This document shows, piece by piece, positions 15,845 to 24,234 of a stretch of 37,231 bases of DNA. This stretch comes from a virus, in the IMG/VR virus record IMGVR_UViG_3300030329_002105, positions 1 through 37,231 of that record. The stretch is one strand, 5' to 3'. The notes beneath the pieces were generated by a model. The model worked only from the letters and a program-made list of their open reading frames with translations. It was not told where the DNA came from and ran no database searches. Each line of letters starts with the position of its first letter. The first letter of the stretch is position 1. The position numbers and the translations under genes are program-made.

Positions 15845-17809
15845 TTATTTAGTTGGACACACCCCATTCGTACATTCTTCATCTAAAATCTCTTCAAATG
15901 AGTTTGCATCATCCAAATCCACATCCTCTAATTCAGATACATAATCTTCAAATTCTTCTTTGGATACCACCTCTTGTGGAAGATATAGGTATCCTAAATC
16001 CTTTGCAGATTTAGATGGATCATTCCTCAAGAGAAACGAAACACCAACGTAGTAATTCCAATTATTAAGAATCCAATCAATAATATCTGGTACTTCCTCT
16101 TTGTCATAGGACACAGTAATAGAACAATTGTGATCGACATAAGATTCCATAATAGATTTATATGATTCCAATTGTGTTATAGCGGAGTCGTTGTTTACAT
16201 ACTTTCCGTCAACATTATCAAACTCCACATCATTCCACTCCACAGGAAAGGTGACCAGAATTCCTGATTCATCAGTTGGGTTCTCTCTAACCCGATAGCC
16301 AGATTGTTTTAGCAATGGAACAAGTGGATCGTGCTTCGAGAAATTAATATTATTAAGTATATATTTTCCTAATGGTTTGTGTATCCCCTCCGTAGTGTCC
16401 ATAATCTTGGAAAGTGTGCCTGATGGTTTGATGGTGGTAACATTTTTGGGTCTGGGTTTATGAAGTTCATCAGCAATAGAATAAGCACCATAAACGGCAA
16501 TATTAGAAAGCCTACTAAAATCATAACTGGTAACATTACTACACCTAGCAAGGCTAGTAAGTGAAACACCGCACAACCTAAGAAACTCATTGTTTTCATG
16601 CCAAGTCCTTTGTAATATTCCATCGTCTAAATTAACCAGAGTTTGTCTATAGTTTGCTCTGGCCGCCAAATATACTGCACGTTCCAATCCTGAATGATCG
16701 TCTTTAAAAGCTGCAAGGTTCACCTCTGTTAAGTTACAAAAAGATTTATTACCTAGTAGAATTTCAGCACAGGGATTGACACCAGAAAACCAAGGAGCTT
16801 TATTTCTAGCTATATCTCCATTTATAAATCCAGGTTCACTCCCACCGTTATCAAGCATGATGTTAAATATATTCTCTAGTTCTTCCTTCCTTGGTTTATT
16901 CCAAAAGATAAGAGAGTTATTTGATTGTCCACGTTGGGGGTTGTCTACCCAATAATCTTTCTTGGCTCTGGCAAATTCTTCCCACTCTGGTGAGTTGTAA
17001 TCAACCAATGCAATTTCGGCAGATCGTCTTGAGGAAAGAATTGTTCCCAACCAATTAACAATATCTAGAATGTCTATTCTCGTTAGTAATTGTCCAGCCC
17101 TCTTGTTTAATATGAAGGCCACTCGCTCAAAAGCTTTTGAAATTTGTTCATCTCCAGCACTAATCCATCCATAGCCTGAAAGACGTTCTCCGGCAGGTCG
17201 GAGTTCTCTGAAATCAAGAATGAGAGTTGAAGCTCTTTGTTTTCCTGACAATAACTTTCCAATACTTTTAGCCCAAGCTTCCGCGGAATCTCCAAACTTG
17301 ATTGTCCATTCCTTATTATCATTGTTGAATTCTTCAATGTTATGTTCATTGCCACCCTTAGTAGTTCTGTTAGATCGAATAACTTTAATGGTAGGGATGT
17401 ATTCAGCGAACCCACTTAGAGTTCCTACTTGTGGTTTAAAGCCCACACCGCATCCCTGAAGTAGTAACCACAGTACATCTACAACATCGTGTACTGTTTC
17501 TACTTTGGTAAAACTACAATTGAATTGTGAGGCTTCTCTTTCCTTGGCAATCTTAGTTCCACCCAACCAAAGCGTTCTACCTGACATACATATTTTTTTA
17601 TCCAGTATTAATTGTTTTAATTCTTTTAGCTCATCACAAACGTCAGCGTAGTCTGAAGAGTATTTACCTAATGCTCTGTCCCATAACCAAGCTTGATGTT
17701 GAATAACCCTATCAACTATTTGTTCCCATGTTTCAAAGAGTGACCCCTCTTCATTGAGGGGTCTTGAATAAGTTCTCCTTGTAATTATTTGTGACCTTAA
17801 ACTTCCCAA
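15845..17809 (-). CDS. nrdJ: class II (B12-dependent) ribonucleotide reductase, monomeric type, 654 aa
   Basis: Reduces ribonucleoside triphosphates to deoxy forms using adenosylcobalamin. All five cysteines of the Lactobacillus leichmannii enzyme have counterparts: C98 (FNCSF), C347 (NPCAEI, radical cysteine), C358 (SFCNLTEVNL), and C646 and C651 at the C-terminus (CTNGVC). The spacings C347-C358 and C646-C651 equal those of the model enzyme (408-419, 731-736). At 654 aa it is shorter than the bacterial 739 aa. The start is TTG at 17809, with AAGGAG inside the end of the upstream gene. It needs host cobalamin. It works with the MazG-like and dNMP kinase genes of the same operon to supply dNTPs. 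Confidence 0.96.
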   Translation of the reverse strand: MGSLRSQIITRRTYSRPLNEEGSLFETWEQIVDRVIQHQAWLWDRALGKYSSDYADVCDELKELKQLILDKKICMSGRTLWLGGTKIAKEREASQFNCSFTKVETVHDVVDVLWLLLQGCGVGFKPQVGTLSGFAEYIPTIKVIRSNRTTKGGNEHNIEEFNNDNKEWTIKFGDSAEAWAKSIGKLLSGKQRASTLILDFRELRPAGERLSGYGWISAGDEQISKAFERVAFILNKRAGQLLTRIDILDIVNWLGTILSSRRSAEIALVDYNSPEWEEFARAKKDYWVDNPQRGQSNNSLIFWNKPRKEELENIFNIMLDNGGSEPGFINGDIARNKAPWFSGVNPCAEILLGNKSFCNLTEVNLAAFKDDHSGLERAVYLAARANYRQTLVNLDDGILQRTWHENNEFLRLCGVSLTSLARCSNVTSYDFSRLSNIAVYGAYSIADELHKPRPKNVTTIKPSGTLSKIMDTTEGIHKPLGKYILNNINFSKHDPLVPLLKQSGYRVRENPTDESGILVTFPVEWNDVEFDNVDGKYVNNDSAITQLESYKSIMESYVDHNCSITVSYDKEEVPDIIDWILNNWNYYVGVSFLLRNDPSKSAKDLGYLYLPQEVVSKEEFEDYVSELEDVDLDDANSFEEILDEECTNGVCPTK

Positions 17810-17995
17810 TTACCAAATCTCCTTACACGCTACGCAAAGGTCTTTTGCAATTGTAAAAGATTCTTTGAACCCTCTCCATAATCCTTCAACTACCGCAATA
17901 GGTGGTATAAAGAAAAACATAAAGGGAAAACAAATTACCAACAACATCCTTCTTGCTACATTATTTTCTATTCCAGCAAATCCACCACTAATCAT
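17810..17995 (-). CDS. small membrane protein, 61 aa
   Basis: One clear membrane segment, RMLLVICFPFMFFFIPPIAVV (about residues 16-36), with a short N-terminus and a polar C-terminus containing two Cys (LCVACKEIW). The ATG at 17995 overlaps the upstream stop (ATGA), and its stop directly adjoins the TTG start of the reductase, whose ribosome site lies within this gene. The tight coupling supports it being expressed. No family recognised. A role in the membrane during replication is possible but unsupported. Confidence 0.75.
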   Translation of the reverse strand: MISGGFAGIENNVARRMLLVICFPFMFFFIPPIAVVEGLWRGFKESFTIAKDLCVACKEIW

Positions 17996-18462
17996 TCTCC
18001 ACCCCTTTCAATACTTGAATTAACTTTATCCCACATCCTATGAATAAACCTATCTAGCTGTGGGGGTTTATAATTTTTTCCCTTTAGAACTTTTCCATCT
18101 TCACGCTTTACTGGTTTACCATCTTCCAGTTTACTCATGTTGGATTGGTGTATATCCTTGATTAAACCATCAAGATCAATTCCATAAGTAACAGCAAATC
18201 CCGAAATTACATATTGTAAATCTGCAAGCTCTTTAAAAATTTCCAGCATATTTTCTGGTGGTTTACCTCGCATAATATCTACAGCACCCGAAGCCAACTC
18301 TTCATTAAGTTCTTGCATTTCCTCTTTAATAAGATTCCAACGTAATTCAAATAAAGGTAAATCAGTCATCACAACGGAGATGGGTTGCCCCATCCCCCTG
18401 TGAAACTGTTTGACTAAGTTCTCCCTATGAACACTCCACTCATTAAGCTTGTATCGTGACAT
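17992..18462 (-). CDS. MazG-like / PRA-PH-type nucleotide pyrophosphohydrolase, 156 aa
   Basis: All-alpha NTP pyrophosphatase. The metal-binding pattern is visible as KEEMQELNEELA (about residues 46-57) and KELADLQYVISG (76-87), the EExxE...ExxD signature of the MazG/PRA-PH superfamily. The loop SNMSKLEDGKPVKREDGKVLKGKNYKPP is typical of the phage and bacterial members acting on dNTPs or on phosphoribosyl-ATP-like substrates. The gene overlaps the exonuclease gene by 20 bases and the next gene by four. Being next to the ribonucleotide reductase, it probably trims or balances nucleotide pools. The exact substrate cannot be read; relatives in other phages hydrolyse dATP/dGTP, dCTP or dUTP. Confidence 0.85.
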   Translation of the reverse strand: MSRYKLNEWSVHRENLVKQFHRGMGQPISVVMTDLPLFELRWNLIKEEMQELNEELASGAVDIMRGKPPENMLEIFKELADLQYVISGFAVTYGIDLDGLIKDIHQSNMSKLEDGKPVKREDGKVLKGKNYKPPQLDRFIHRMWDKVNSSIERGGE

Positions 18463-19201
18463 TTGGAGACTCCCATAAAATAGGTTTATTATTTACAAAG
18501 TCATAATCTTTGAATCTAAGAATACGAGCTACTCTAGCTTGGATAAGTGCCTCATCTTCGGTGAGTCCACGTTTAATGTAGGCATCCACCACAGTCTCCC
18601 ATGTTGGATTGTCACCAAGAATTTTCTTAGCAGTCTTCTCGCCAACACTAGGGCAACCCGAATACCCATCAGTCACATCACCAGTTAGAGTTTGAAACAA
18701 GTGCCAGTAGTCGGCCTCTTCTTCTGTGATAGTTTTGATACCATCTTCAGGTCGCTTAGTGTTGTAGAGTTTACATGGTACAGTCTTCATATCTTTATCC
18801 ATGCTGACTATAATTCGCTCATCATTCTTGTTAGGTTCTGATCCATAGATACCAAGTACATCATCACCTTCAAGCCCACTCCAAATAAGAGCATCGTGCT
18901 TCATCACCATGTACTGTCGGAGTGAAGGTAAGATCATAGGTTTTCTTTTAAGTTTCCTATTCTCTTTGTAACTAGGTAGGATATACTTCCTAAAGTTTTT
19001 GGTATCGGACAATGCAACAATAATTCTATCCGCACCTAAATCTGTTTTTAAATTCTCAAGATAATCCTCAAGTCTTCCAACTGCTTCTTTCTCATCCGCC
19101 CAAAGAACCCACAGTCCATCACCAAAATCTATAGGCGTTTCCACCTTAGATGCTAGTTGGTAAACTGTTATGTCTCCGTCCAGTAGTATTGTTCGACTCA
19201 T
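18443..19201 (-). CDS. 5'-3' exonuclease (T7 gp6-like, FEN superfamily), 252 aa
   Basis: FEN/PIN-type nuclease. Metal ligands appear in order: LLDGD (residues 6-10), GLEGDDVLG (about 113-121), VSMDKDMKT, and GDVTDGYSGCPSVGEKTA, the helix-three-turn-helix that binds duplex DNA. T7 gp6 is 300 aa and has the same role: removing RNA primers, degrading host DNA and making ends for recombination. The start ATG at 19201 has AAGGAG upstream. It follows DNA polymerase with one gene between, as in T7. Secure family call. Confidence 0.93.
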   Translation of the reverse strand: MSRTILLDGDITVYQLASKVETPIDFGDGLWVLWADEKEAVGRLEDYLENLKTDLGADRIIVALSDTKNFRKYILPSYKENRKLKRKPMILPSLRQYMVMKHDALIWSGLEGDDVLGIYGSEPNKNDERIIVSMDKDMKTVPCKLYNTKRPEDGIKTITEEEADYWHLFQTLTGDVTDGYSGCPSVGEKTAKKILGDNPTWETVVDAYIKRGLTEDEALIQARVARILRFKDYDFVNNKPILWESPNVTIQA

Positions 19202-19212
19202 TTTTCAGTCTC

Positions 19213-19260
19213 CTTAGAAGGAACAACCCTTGTTCTTTTGTAAGTACAGGGTTGCTTGGT
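19213..19260 (-). repeat. imperfect hairpin before exonuclease gene
   Basis: In the 77-base gap upstream of the exonuclease, the minus strand has CAACCCT, a loop of about 17 bases, then AGGGTTG, followed by TTCCTTCT and the ribosome site. It is a weak terminator or processing candidate. The same CAACCCT/AGGGTTG pair also occurs at 25662-25683. Confidence 0.35.
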
Positions 19261-19278
19261 TTTGGTTTATAGATTTTT

Positions 19279-19731
19279 CTATTCTTTTTTCGTTTCATTA
19301 TTTGCTGTCCTGTATATCCATTGCCATTTCTCTGGAATTATTCTCCACATATTTGGGAGTTGCCTAGTTCGGTAGGTGAATGGTATGCCAGATTCGTAGT
19401 GTGTAAATAAAAACCATCCACTTGTAGTTGCCCTAATTGAAGGACAACTATGTGCGTGTTTCACACACCATTCATCTACCTCATACCCACTATGTTGGAA
19501 CGCTAATTGAAAAGGAGTTCCAGCAATTTCAATCGTGACATGGGAAGGCACTATTTCAAGACTCCAATGTAGTGGTAGTTCTGTTTTAAGTGCGAATCCT
19601 TCCATTGCTTTGACAACTATTGGTTCAAGTTCGATGGGGTCTTCATCACCTTTTGAATGTGAAGACCACACCATTGCAACAATATAAAAAAGGGTAACCA
19701 AAACGGCTACCCTCTTTGCAAACGTATTCAA
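19279..19731 (-). CDS. hypothetical protein with N-terminal membrane/signal segment, 150 aa
   Basis: Not recognised. It starts with TTG at 19731, preceded by AAGGAG; the next in-frame ATG is 19 codons in and has no good ribosome site. Residues about 6-21 (KRVAVLVTLFYIVAMVW) form a membrane anchor or uncleaved signal, so the remainder would be periplasmic. The rest is rich in Trp, His and aromatic residues (EVDEWCVKHAHSCPSIR, two Cys that could pair). Oddly, the DNA polymerase terminator lies within codons 7-16, so the message is made only when polymerase reads through. A lysis, entry or exclusion role is conceivable, without support beyond the export signal. Confidence 0.65.
   Translation of the reverse strand: MNTFAKRVAVLVTLFYIVAMVWSSHSKGDEDPIELEPIVVKAMEGFALKTELPLHWSLEIVPSHVTIEIAGTPFQLAFQHSGYEVDEWCVKHAHSCPSIRATTSGWFLFTHYESGIPFTYRTRQLPNMWRIIPEKWQWIYRTANNETKKE
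19685..19713 (-). terminator. rho-independent terminator after DNA polymerase, inside the next ORF
   Basis: Minus strand: AGGGTAGCC, loop GTTTT, GGTTACCCT, then TTTTT. The nine-bp stem is perfect and the T-run adjoins it. It resembles the capsid and amidase terminators (core GTAGCC...GGTT). It lies about 32 bases after the DNA polymerase stop and overlaps the N-terminal codons of the 150-aa protein. Confidence 0.8.
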
Positions 19732-19744
19732 AATTTTCTCCTTG

Positions 19745-21556
19745 TTAGTGTGTTTCTGCCCAATTAGTTCCTACTTTGTACTCACCATCTAATGGACATC
19801 TAAAATTAAATTGTCTTCCAGCTTCAACAATTGAATGTATTGCTAGAGTTCCAATTATATTTTCCAAACCCCTTCGGACTTGGAGTTGCATCTCATCATG
19901 GATGTGAGCCACCATTGCCCAATCCGTTCCATACTCATAACCTTCCTTCTTCACAAGATCATGGAGTATGACTGTGGCTTTCTTCACAAGAAGACCACCA
20001 GCAGATTGAAGTAAGGTGTTCAAAGCAGAATGTTCAGAGCGACAAGACAACACTCGCCCATCTATTCCCTTTAAGTGTCCTTTCTTTTTAAGGGTTTTAA
20101 TTATGGTGTCTCTTAATTGCTTTAAGGCTGGAGTCTTAGCAAGAAATTCTTTCTTTAACTTTCTTCCTTCCTTACCAGAGCCACCAACAATCGAACCAAT
20201 CTTTGCATCACCAGCACCATAGAGAAAAGCGTAGATAAAAGTTTTTGCTTTATCTCTGGTTGGCAATCCTGCCGCCTTCTGGTTTGCAGAGTGAATGTCA
20301 CCTTCGATAATCTCCTTCACATATGCACCACCATCATACTTAGCCATATAGTGGGCAAGGCAACGAAGCTCAATACCAGAAGCATCAGCACCAACCAACT
20401 TAAAACCATCAGGTACAGTAAATAATTCTCTACACTCTTTACCATACGCAACTTTCATTGAAGGTACTTGAGCTACGTTAGGTCGTTGGTGAGTACACCT
20501 TCCAGTTACTGCACCATTAGTTGTGACAGTTCCATGAATTTTACCTTTGGGTGTAACAAGCTTTAGCCAAGCTTGTGATCCCTCACCAATCATTCCCAAC
20601 CTCTTATCCAACATAAGGTATTGGGCTAAGAGTTTTGCTTCGGGGTAGGGGAGACTATTTAAAACTGTCTCGTCAACTTGAGGCTTGCCCTCTTGAGTAA
20701 ACTGTTTAGGTTTCCAGTTATACTTATCAATCAGGCAACGTGAGATGTGATCTCTACTGCTTGGGTTAAAAGTAATCTTCTTAACCTTCACAGTAGGTAC
20801 ACCTTTCTTATACCCAAACCTTTTAGAATTAACTTTGGGTGTGAAAGGTGTTCGTACCTCCCAATCAGAAAAAGACTTCTTTAGTTCTTCAACTATCTCT
20901 CTCTTTTTATTTCCTAATTCAAGATATAGTTGTCCAGCCTTTTGTTCATCAAAAGCAAAACCTATTTCTTCTTGTTTCTGAATACAAGTTACAAAGTCAT
21001 GTTCAAGTTTGATTGCATCTAAACTGTATTCTTTTGTTTGAATTAAATCCCACAAGAGTGCGGTGACTTTTGTATCCTGAATACAATAATCAATCATTTC
21101 CTGATTTAACTTTTCCCATCCACCAGAGTAGTCACCCTTGTGGTTACCAAGTCGGTGACCCCATGCTTCGAGTGAGTGTCTTCCAATCATCTTGTTTGGA
21201 AACTCTGGTCTTCGCTCACGATATTTAAAATCATCGTTACGAATTTCAGGCCAGATCAATCGGGATAGTACAAGTGTATCCATTAACCTTGGTGCATTTG
21301 GATGAACAACTACGTTCCGAAACCAAGGATGCAACTTAATGATTACTGGAATGTCGTACTTGATTATGTTGTGACCGATTAAAACATCGGAATACATTAC
21401 CCTACGGAGACCATCTTCAATGGTTGCACCTGGGCCACCATCGCTAGTAAATGTACCAACCTCTCCGTTATCTATGTTCCGAAGAACTAAACAATGAATC
21501 TTTGAAACGTCTGGAAGTAATCCATTAGTTTCTATATCCAATATGAAGCGTTCCAT
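19745..21556 (-). CDS. DNA polymerase, family A (T7 gp5-like), 603 aa
   Basis: Replicative polymerase with 3'-5' exonuclease. Exonuclease motifs: LDIETNG (D7, E9), LIGHNIIKYD (59-68) and YCIQDTKVT (157-165). Polymerase motifs: A, DASGIELRCLAH (D391); B, RDKAKTFIYAFLYGAGD (K438, Y442); C, HIHDE (D554). The residue matching E. coli Phe762 is Tyr442. It is about 100 residues shorter than T7 gp5 (704 aa), mainly before FNPSSRDH (264-270), where T7 has its thioredoxin-binding loop. So clamp use may differ. The start ATG at 21556 has GGAGA upstream. The gene lies between dNMP kinase and a terminator. Confidence 0.97.
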   Translation of the reverse strand: MERFILDIETNGLLPDVSKIHCLVLRNIDNGEVGTFTSDGGPGATIEDGLRRVMYSDVLIGHNIIKYDIPVIIKLHPWFRNVVVHPNAPRLMDTLVLSRLIWPEIRNDDFKYRERRPEFPNKMIGRHSLEAWGHRLGNHKGDYSGGWEKLNQEMIDYCIQDTKVTALLWDLIQTKEYSLDAIKLEHDFVTCIQKQEEIGFAFDEQKAGQLYLELGNKKREIVEELKKSFSDWEVRTPFTPKVNSKRFGYKKGVPTVKVKKITFNPSSRDHISRCLIDKYNWKPKQFTQEGKPQVDETVLNSLPYPEAKLLAQYLMLDKRLGMIGEGSQAWLKLVTPKGKIHGTVTTNGAVTGRCTHQRPNVAQVPSMKVAYGKECRELFTVPDGFKLVGADASGIELRCLAHYMAKYDGGAYVKEIIEGDIHSANQKAAGLPTRDKAKTFIYAFLYGAGDAKIGSIVGGSGKEGRKLKKEFLAKTPALKQLRDTIIKTLKKKGHLKGIDGRVLSCRSEHSALNTLLQSAGGLLVKKATVILHDLVKKEGYEYGTDWAMVAHIHDEMQLQVRRGLENIIGTLAIHSIVEAGRQFNFRCPLDGEYKVGTNWAETH

Positions 21557-21564
21557 AATTTCTC

Positions 21565-22134
21565 CTAATTTAAATTTTCTTCCATTAAAGAGTTCACTAG
21601 GAATTGCAAGTGATGAATGTCTTCTTCGTTCTTGATAACTTCACTTACCTCAATCAATCCCATAGAAGTTTCACTTCCATGCGAAGATGAAACACTCGAC
21701 AATAAGGATGATTGTGAATGTGGTCTTTCAACCTTCCATACACTTCCACCCATATCTTTGATTGCTTGTTCTTCGTTTGGATAGCGACAATCATCTGTAA
21801 CGATGTGATGAAAACCTTGGGTAACGAGAGCCTTCACTCTGTCCTTCCAAATGTTCACCCAAAAATCCTCACCCATTATTTCTCTGCCCCACTCTTGACC
21901 AAGTGTTTGCATTGCATACCTTGGAGTATTTAAGGAAAGTAAAGGCATATCTTCTTCCTTCATATTTCCTTCGAGTTCAGCATGACCTAAACCAATGGAC
22001 TGAAGCATCCACTTCAAAGGCTCTGCAAATTTAATCAAGGCAAAGTCATGTTCAGCCACCAGGTGATTAGCCACAGTAGATTTGCCTGACCCAGCCCTTC
22101 CTGTTAGGGCAATAATTTTAATAGTCACTTTCAT
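21565..22134 (-). CDS. deoxynucleoside monophosphate kinase-like P-loop protein, about 190 aa
   Basis: The N-terminus carries a Walker A loop, ALTGRAGSGKST. Later blocks FAEPLKWMLQSIG, RYAMQTLGQEWGREIMGEDFWVN and HHIVTDDCRYPNEEQAIKDMGG are those of phage dNMP kinases (T4 gp1 and relatives). It phosphorylates dNMPs from degraded host DNA to dNDPs. The open frame is longer, but upstream codons overlap the primase gene; ATG 22134 or GTG 22128 is the likely start, the latter having AAGGAG at ideal distance. It ends nine bases before the DNA polymerase start. It overlaps the primase end by up to 17 bases. Confidence 0.85.
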   Translation of the reverse strand: MKVTIKIIALTGRAGSGKSTVANHLVAEHDFALIKFAEPLKWMLQSIGLGHAELEGNMKEEDMPLLSLNTPRYAMQTLGQEWGREIMGEDFWVNIWKDRVKALVTQGFHHIVTDDCRYPNEEQAIKDMGGSVWKVERPHSQSSLLSSVSSSHGSETSMGLIEVSEVIKNEEDIHHLQFLVNSLMEENLN

Positions 22135-23734
22135 CTCCTTCATTAAAGGGGTTGTCTTGTGCTTCCAACAATCTCCCTGTTTCTTTTGAGTAATCAAGAC
22201 AACAAGCAATGCCGTTGTCTCCTGTGTAACGATTCTTTAAAACTCTAACGGTGGTGCGGTCTGGAAATTCTTCGCATTGTTGATTGCGTTCCAAACCAAT
22301 AACCATGTCAGAGAGTTGTCCAATTGCGGCTGACCCTCGTAGTTGTGACAAGGATGTTTGACCACCCTCTTCATGTCCTGTACCACTAGGTCTTTTAAGG
22401 TGGGACACTAAAATCAAACCAATGTTTAACTCTTCTACGAGGGATCGTAGTTGAGTCATAGCATTGTCAATCATTCTTCTTTCATCACCTTCACCCATAC
22501 CACTCACCATGATTGATATGTGATCCAGAACAATCCAACGGCAACCACAACCTCTTGCCATGTAGCGGATTTTGTTTAGAAGATTGTCGGATTCGATTGA
22601 ACCCCAATGGTCATAGAAGTAACAACGATCTTTAATTGCATCCCATTCTTTTTTGATTGCACCTTCACCTAGTTCTTCTCTTGCTTCTGGTAGGTGGATA
22701 GGTTTGTTCAAAAAGATAGAAAGTAATCCTCGAATAGAACGCTTAACATTTTCTTCGAGGGCAATGTAACCAACGGTCTCACCTCTTCGGATCAAATCAG
22801 ATGCAACCTCTCTGCACACTTGGCTCTTACCAATTCCAGAACCTGAACAAAGAGTTACAATCTCACCTAAACGGAGACCATAAGTTTTATCGTTGAGACC
22901 ACTCCAAGGATATTGGATGCTTGATGTTTCATCTTCTGCAACAACCAAGTCCCAAGTATCACTACCTGAAATAATTCCATCAGGTCTGTATATGGAAGCG
23001 TTCCAAATAGCTTGGATCAACTGGTCTTGCCTATCCTTGCCACCGCATAACATTTCGTTAGCATCTTTCAAGGGTAGGTGAACTATCTTTGCCTTGCCGG
23101 GTGAGAGTTGTAACGCACACTCCTGTGCAGAGGATTGTCCAGCCTCATCCATATCAAAACAAAATACAACTGTATCGAATCCTTCAAGCCACTCAAGGGC
23201 AGAGGCAACATCCTTCTTGCCACCCTTTGCACCTGAACTAATGGATACGACAGGCCACTTGCAATTCCAGAGTTCAGCAATTGAAAGTGCATCAATCTCA
23301 CCTTCGGTTACAACTACCATCCTTCCAGAATTAAAAAGATGAGAACCAAAAAGTCTGTTAGTTACTTTTTTATTTTCACCAATCCAAATGAAATCTTTAT
23401 TTGGAAAGCGAATGTGTTGAGCAACCTGTCCAGTATCATCACGGTAAGGAGCTACCTGTACTGGACTTCCGTTGTATTCGGCAACCATATAGCCATACCG
23501 TCTACACGTTTCCTCAGAAATTTTTCGCTTCAAAAGTGCTTTGAATTCTCCGCTTAGAAGGGATGAATTCCTTTTAGGTGTGGACTCACAAACTTCTCCA
23601 TCACCTTTCTCGTGATACTCACAACCAAAACAAAAACCGTGACCATCATCGTAACGAGCAAGGTTGTCTTTGCTACCACACGAGGGGCATGGTTCATGTT
23701 GCAAGAAAGTTGACTCATCATGTACAGCTTCCAT
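22118..23734 (-). CDS. bifunctional primase-helicase (T7 gp4-like), 538 aa
   Basis: Start taken at ATG 23734, with AAGGAGA just upstream; the frame is open to 23833 but that part crosses a terminator and the amidase end. Zinc ribbon CPSC...CFGC (C16, C19, C35, C38) reads the priming site. TOPRIM primase follows (VVVTEGEIDALSIAE, then VVFCFDMDEAGQ). The RecA-type hexameric helicase has Walker A SGSGIGKSQ, Walker B WIVLDHISIM and LILVSHLKRPSG. Length is close to T7 gp4A (566 aa). The acidic end (NPFNEGDESDY) fits the tail that contacts DNA polymerase. First gene after a strong terminator. Confidence 0.96.
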   Translation of the reverse strand: MEAVHDESTFLQHEPCPSCGSKDNLARYDDGHGFCFGCEYHEKGDGEVCESTPKRNSSLLSGEFKALLKRKISEETCRRYGYMVAEYNGSPVQVAPYRDDTGQVAQHIRFPNKDFIWIGENKKVTNRLFGSHLFNSGRMVVVTEGEIDALSIAELWNCKWPVVSISSGAKGGKKDVASALEWLEGFDTVVFCFDMDEAGQSSAQECALQLSPGKAKIVHLPLKDANEMLCGGKDRQDQLIQAIWNASIYRPDGIISGSDTWDLVVAEDETSSIQYPWSGLNDKTYGLRLGEIVTLCSGSGIGKSQVCREVASDLIRRGETVGYIALEENVKRSIRGLLSIFLNKPIHLPEAREELGEGAIKKEWDAIKDRCYFYDHWGSIESDNLLNKIRYMARGCGCRWIVLDHISIMVSGMGEGDERRMIDNAMTQLRSLVEELNIGLILVSHLKRPSGTGHEEGGQTSLSQLRGSAAIGQLSDMVIGLERNQQCEEFPDRTTVRVLKNRYTGDNGIACCLDYSKETGRLLEAQDNPFNEGDESDY

Positions 23735-23747
23735 AAAATCTCCTTTC

Positions 23748-23785
23748 AAAAAAAAAGAAAGGGAGCAACCGATAAGGCTACTCCC
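23748..23785 (-). terminator. rho-independent terminator between amidase and primase
   Basis: Minus strand: GGGAGTAGCC, loop TTATC, GGTTGCTCCC, then TTTC and nine T. The ten-bp stem is perfect apart from G-T pairing. The TAG stop of the amidase gene lies inside the left arm. Related to the terminators at 11708 and 19685. Confidence 0.92.
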
Positions 23786-24218
23786 CCTTTGTATTATTGT
23801 TTTCTGTAGCGTGTAACCAAACTTGAACGTCAAAGGATGGACAAGCCTTGTTACTTATTTCATTGTGACCAATAACTTTTAGATCATGGTTGGTCTGACC
23901 GATCAGATGTGAGATCACCCCCTTGAGTTCTTCCATTTGTATTTCAGTAAAATTATTTTCAGGTTCAAAACCTGAAGTAACTCCACCAATTAAACAAACC
24001 CCCCAAGATTTATGGTTGTAGCCTTTGGCATGAGAGCCAGCCCTATGGAGTGGCCTTCCATCCTCAACTCTTCCATCCCTTCTAATTATCTTGTGGTAAC
24101 CACACATAAGCCACCCTCTCTGCCTGTGCCATATGTCTATCTCTTTAAAGCCAATGTCAGATTTGGGTGGGGTAGCAGAACAATGAATCACAATCAGTTC
24201 TACATCTTCCTTCCTCAA
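23778..24218 (-). CDS. N-acetylmuramoyl-L-alanine amidase (T7 gp3.5 lysozyme-like), 146 aa
   Basis: Zinc amidase of the Amidase_2 family. Residues match T7 lysozyme: H12 (IVIHCSA), Y41 (CGYHK), H118 (VIGHNE), K124 and C126 (NKACPSFDV), corresponding to T7 H17, Y46, H122, K128 and C130. T7 gp3.5 (151 aa) cuts the cell wall and also binds and inhibits the phage RNA polymerase; the same double role is plausible. It lies between endonuclease I and primase, as in T7. The start is probably TTG at 24218, with AAAGGGA 12 bases upstream; no better ATG exists. The stop lies in a terminator stem. Confidence 0.93.
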   Translation of the reverse strand: MRKEDVELIVIHCSATPPKSDIGFKEIDIWHRQRGWLMCGYHKIIRRDGRVEDGRPLHRAGSHAKGYNHKSWGVCLIGGVTSGFEPENNFTEIQMEELKGVISHLIGQTNHDLKVIGHNEISNKACPSFDVQVWLHATENNNTKGE

Positions 24219-24234
24219 TAGTTAATTTTCCCTT

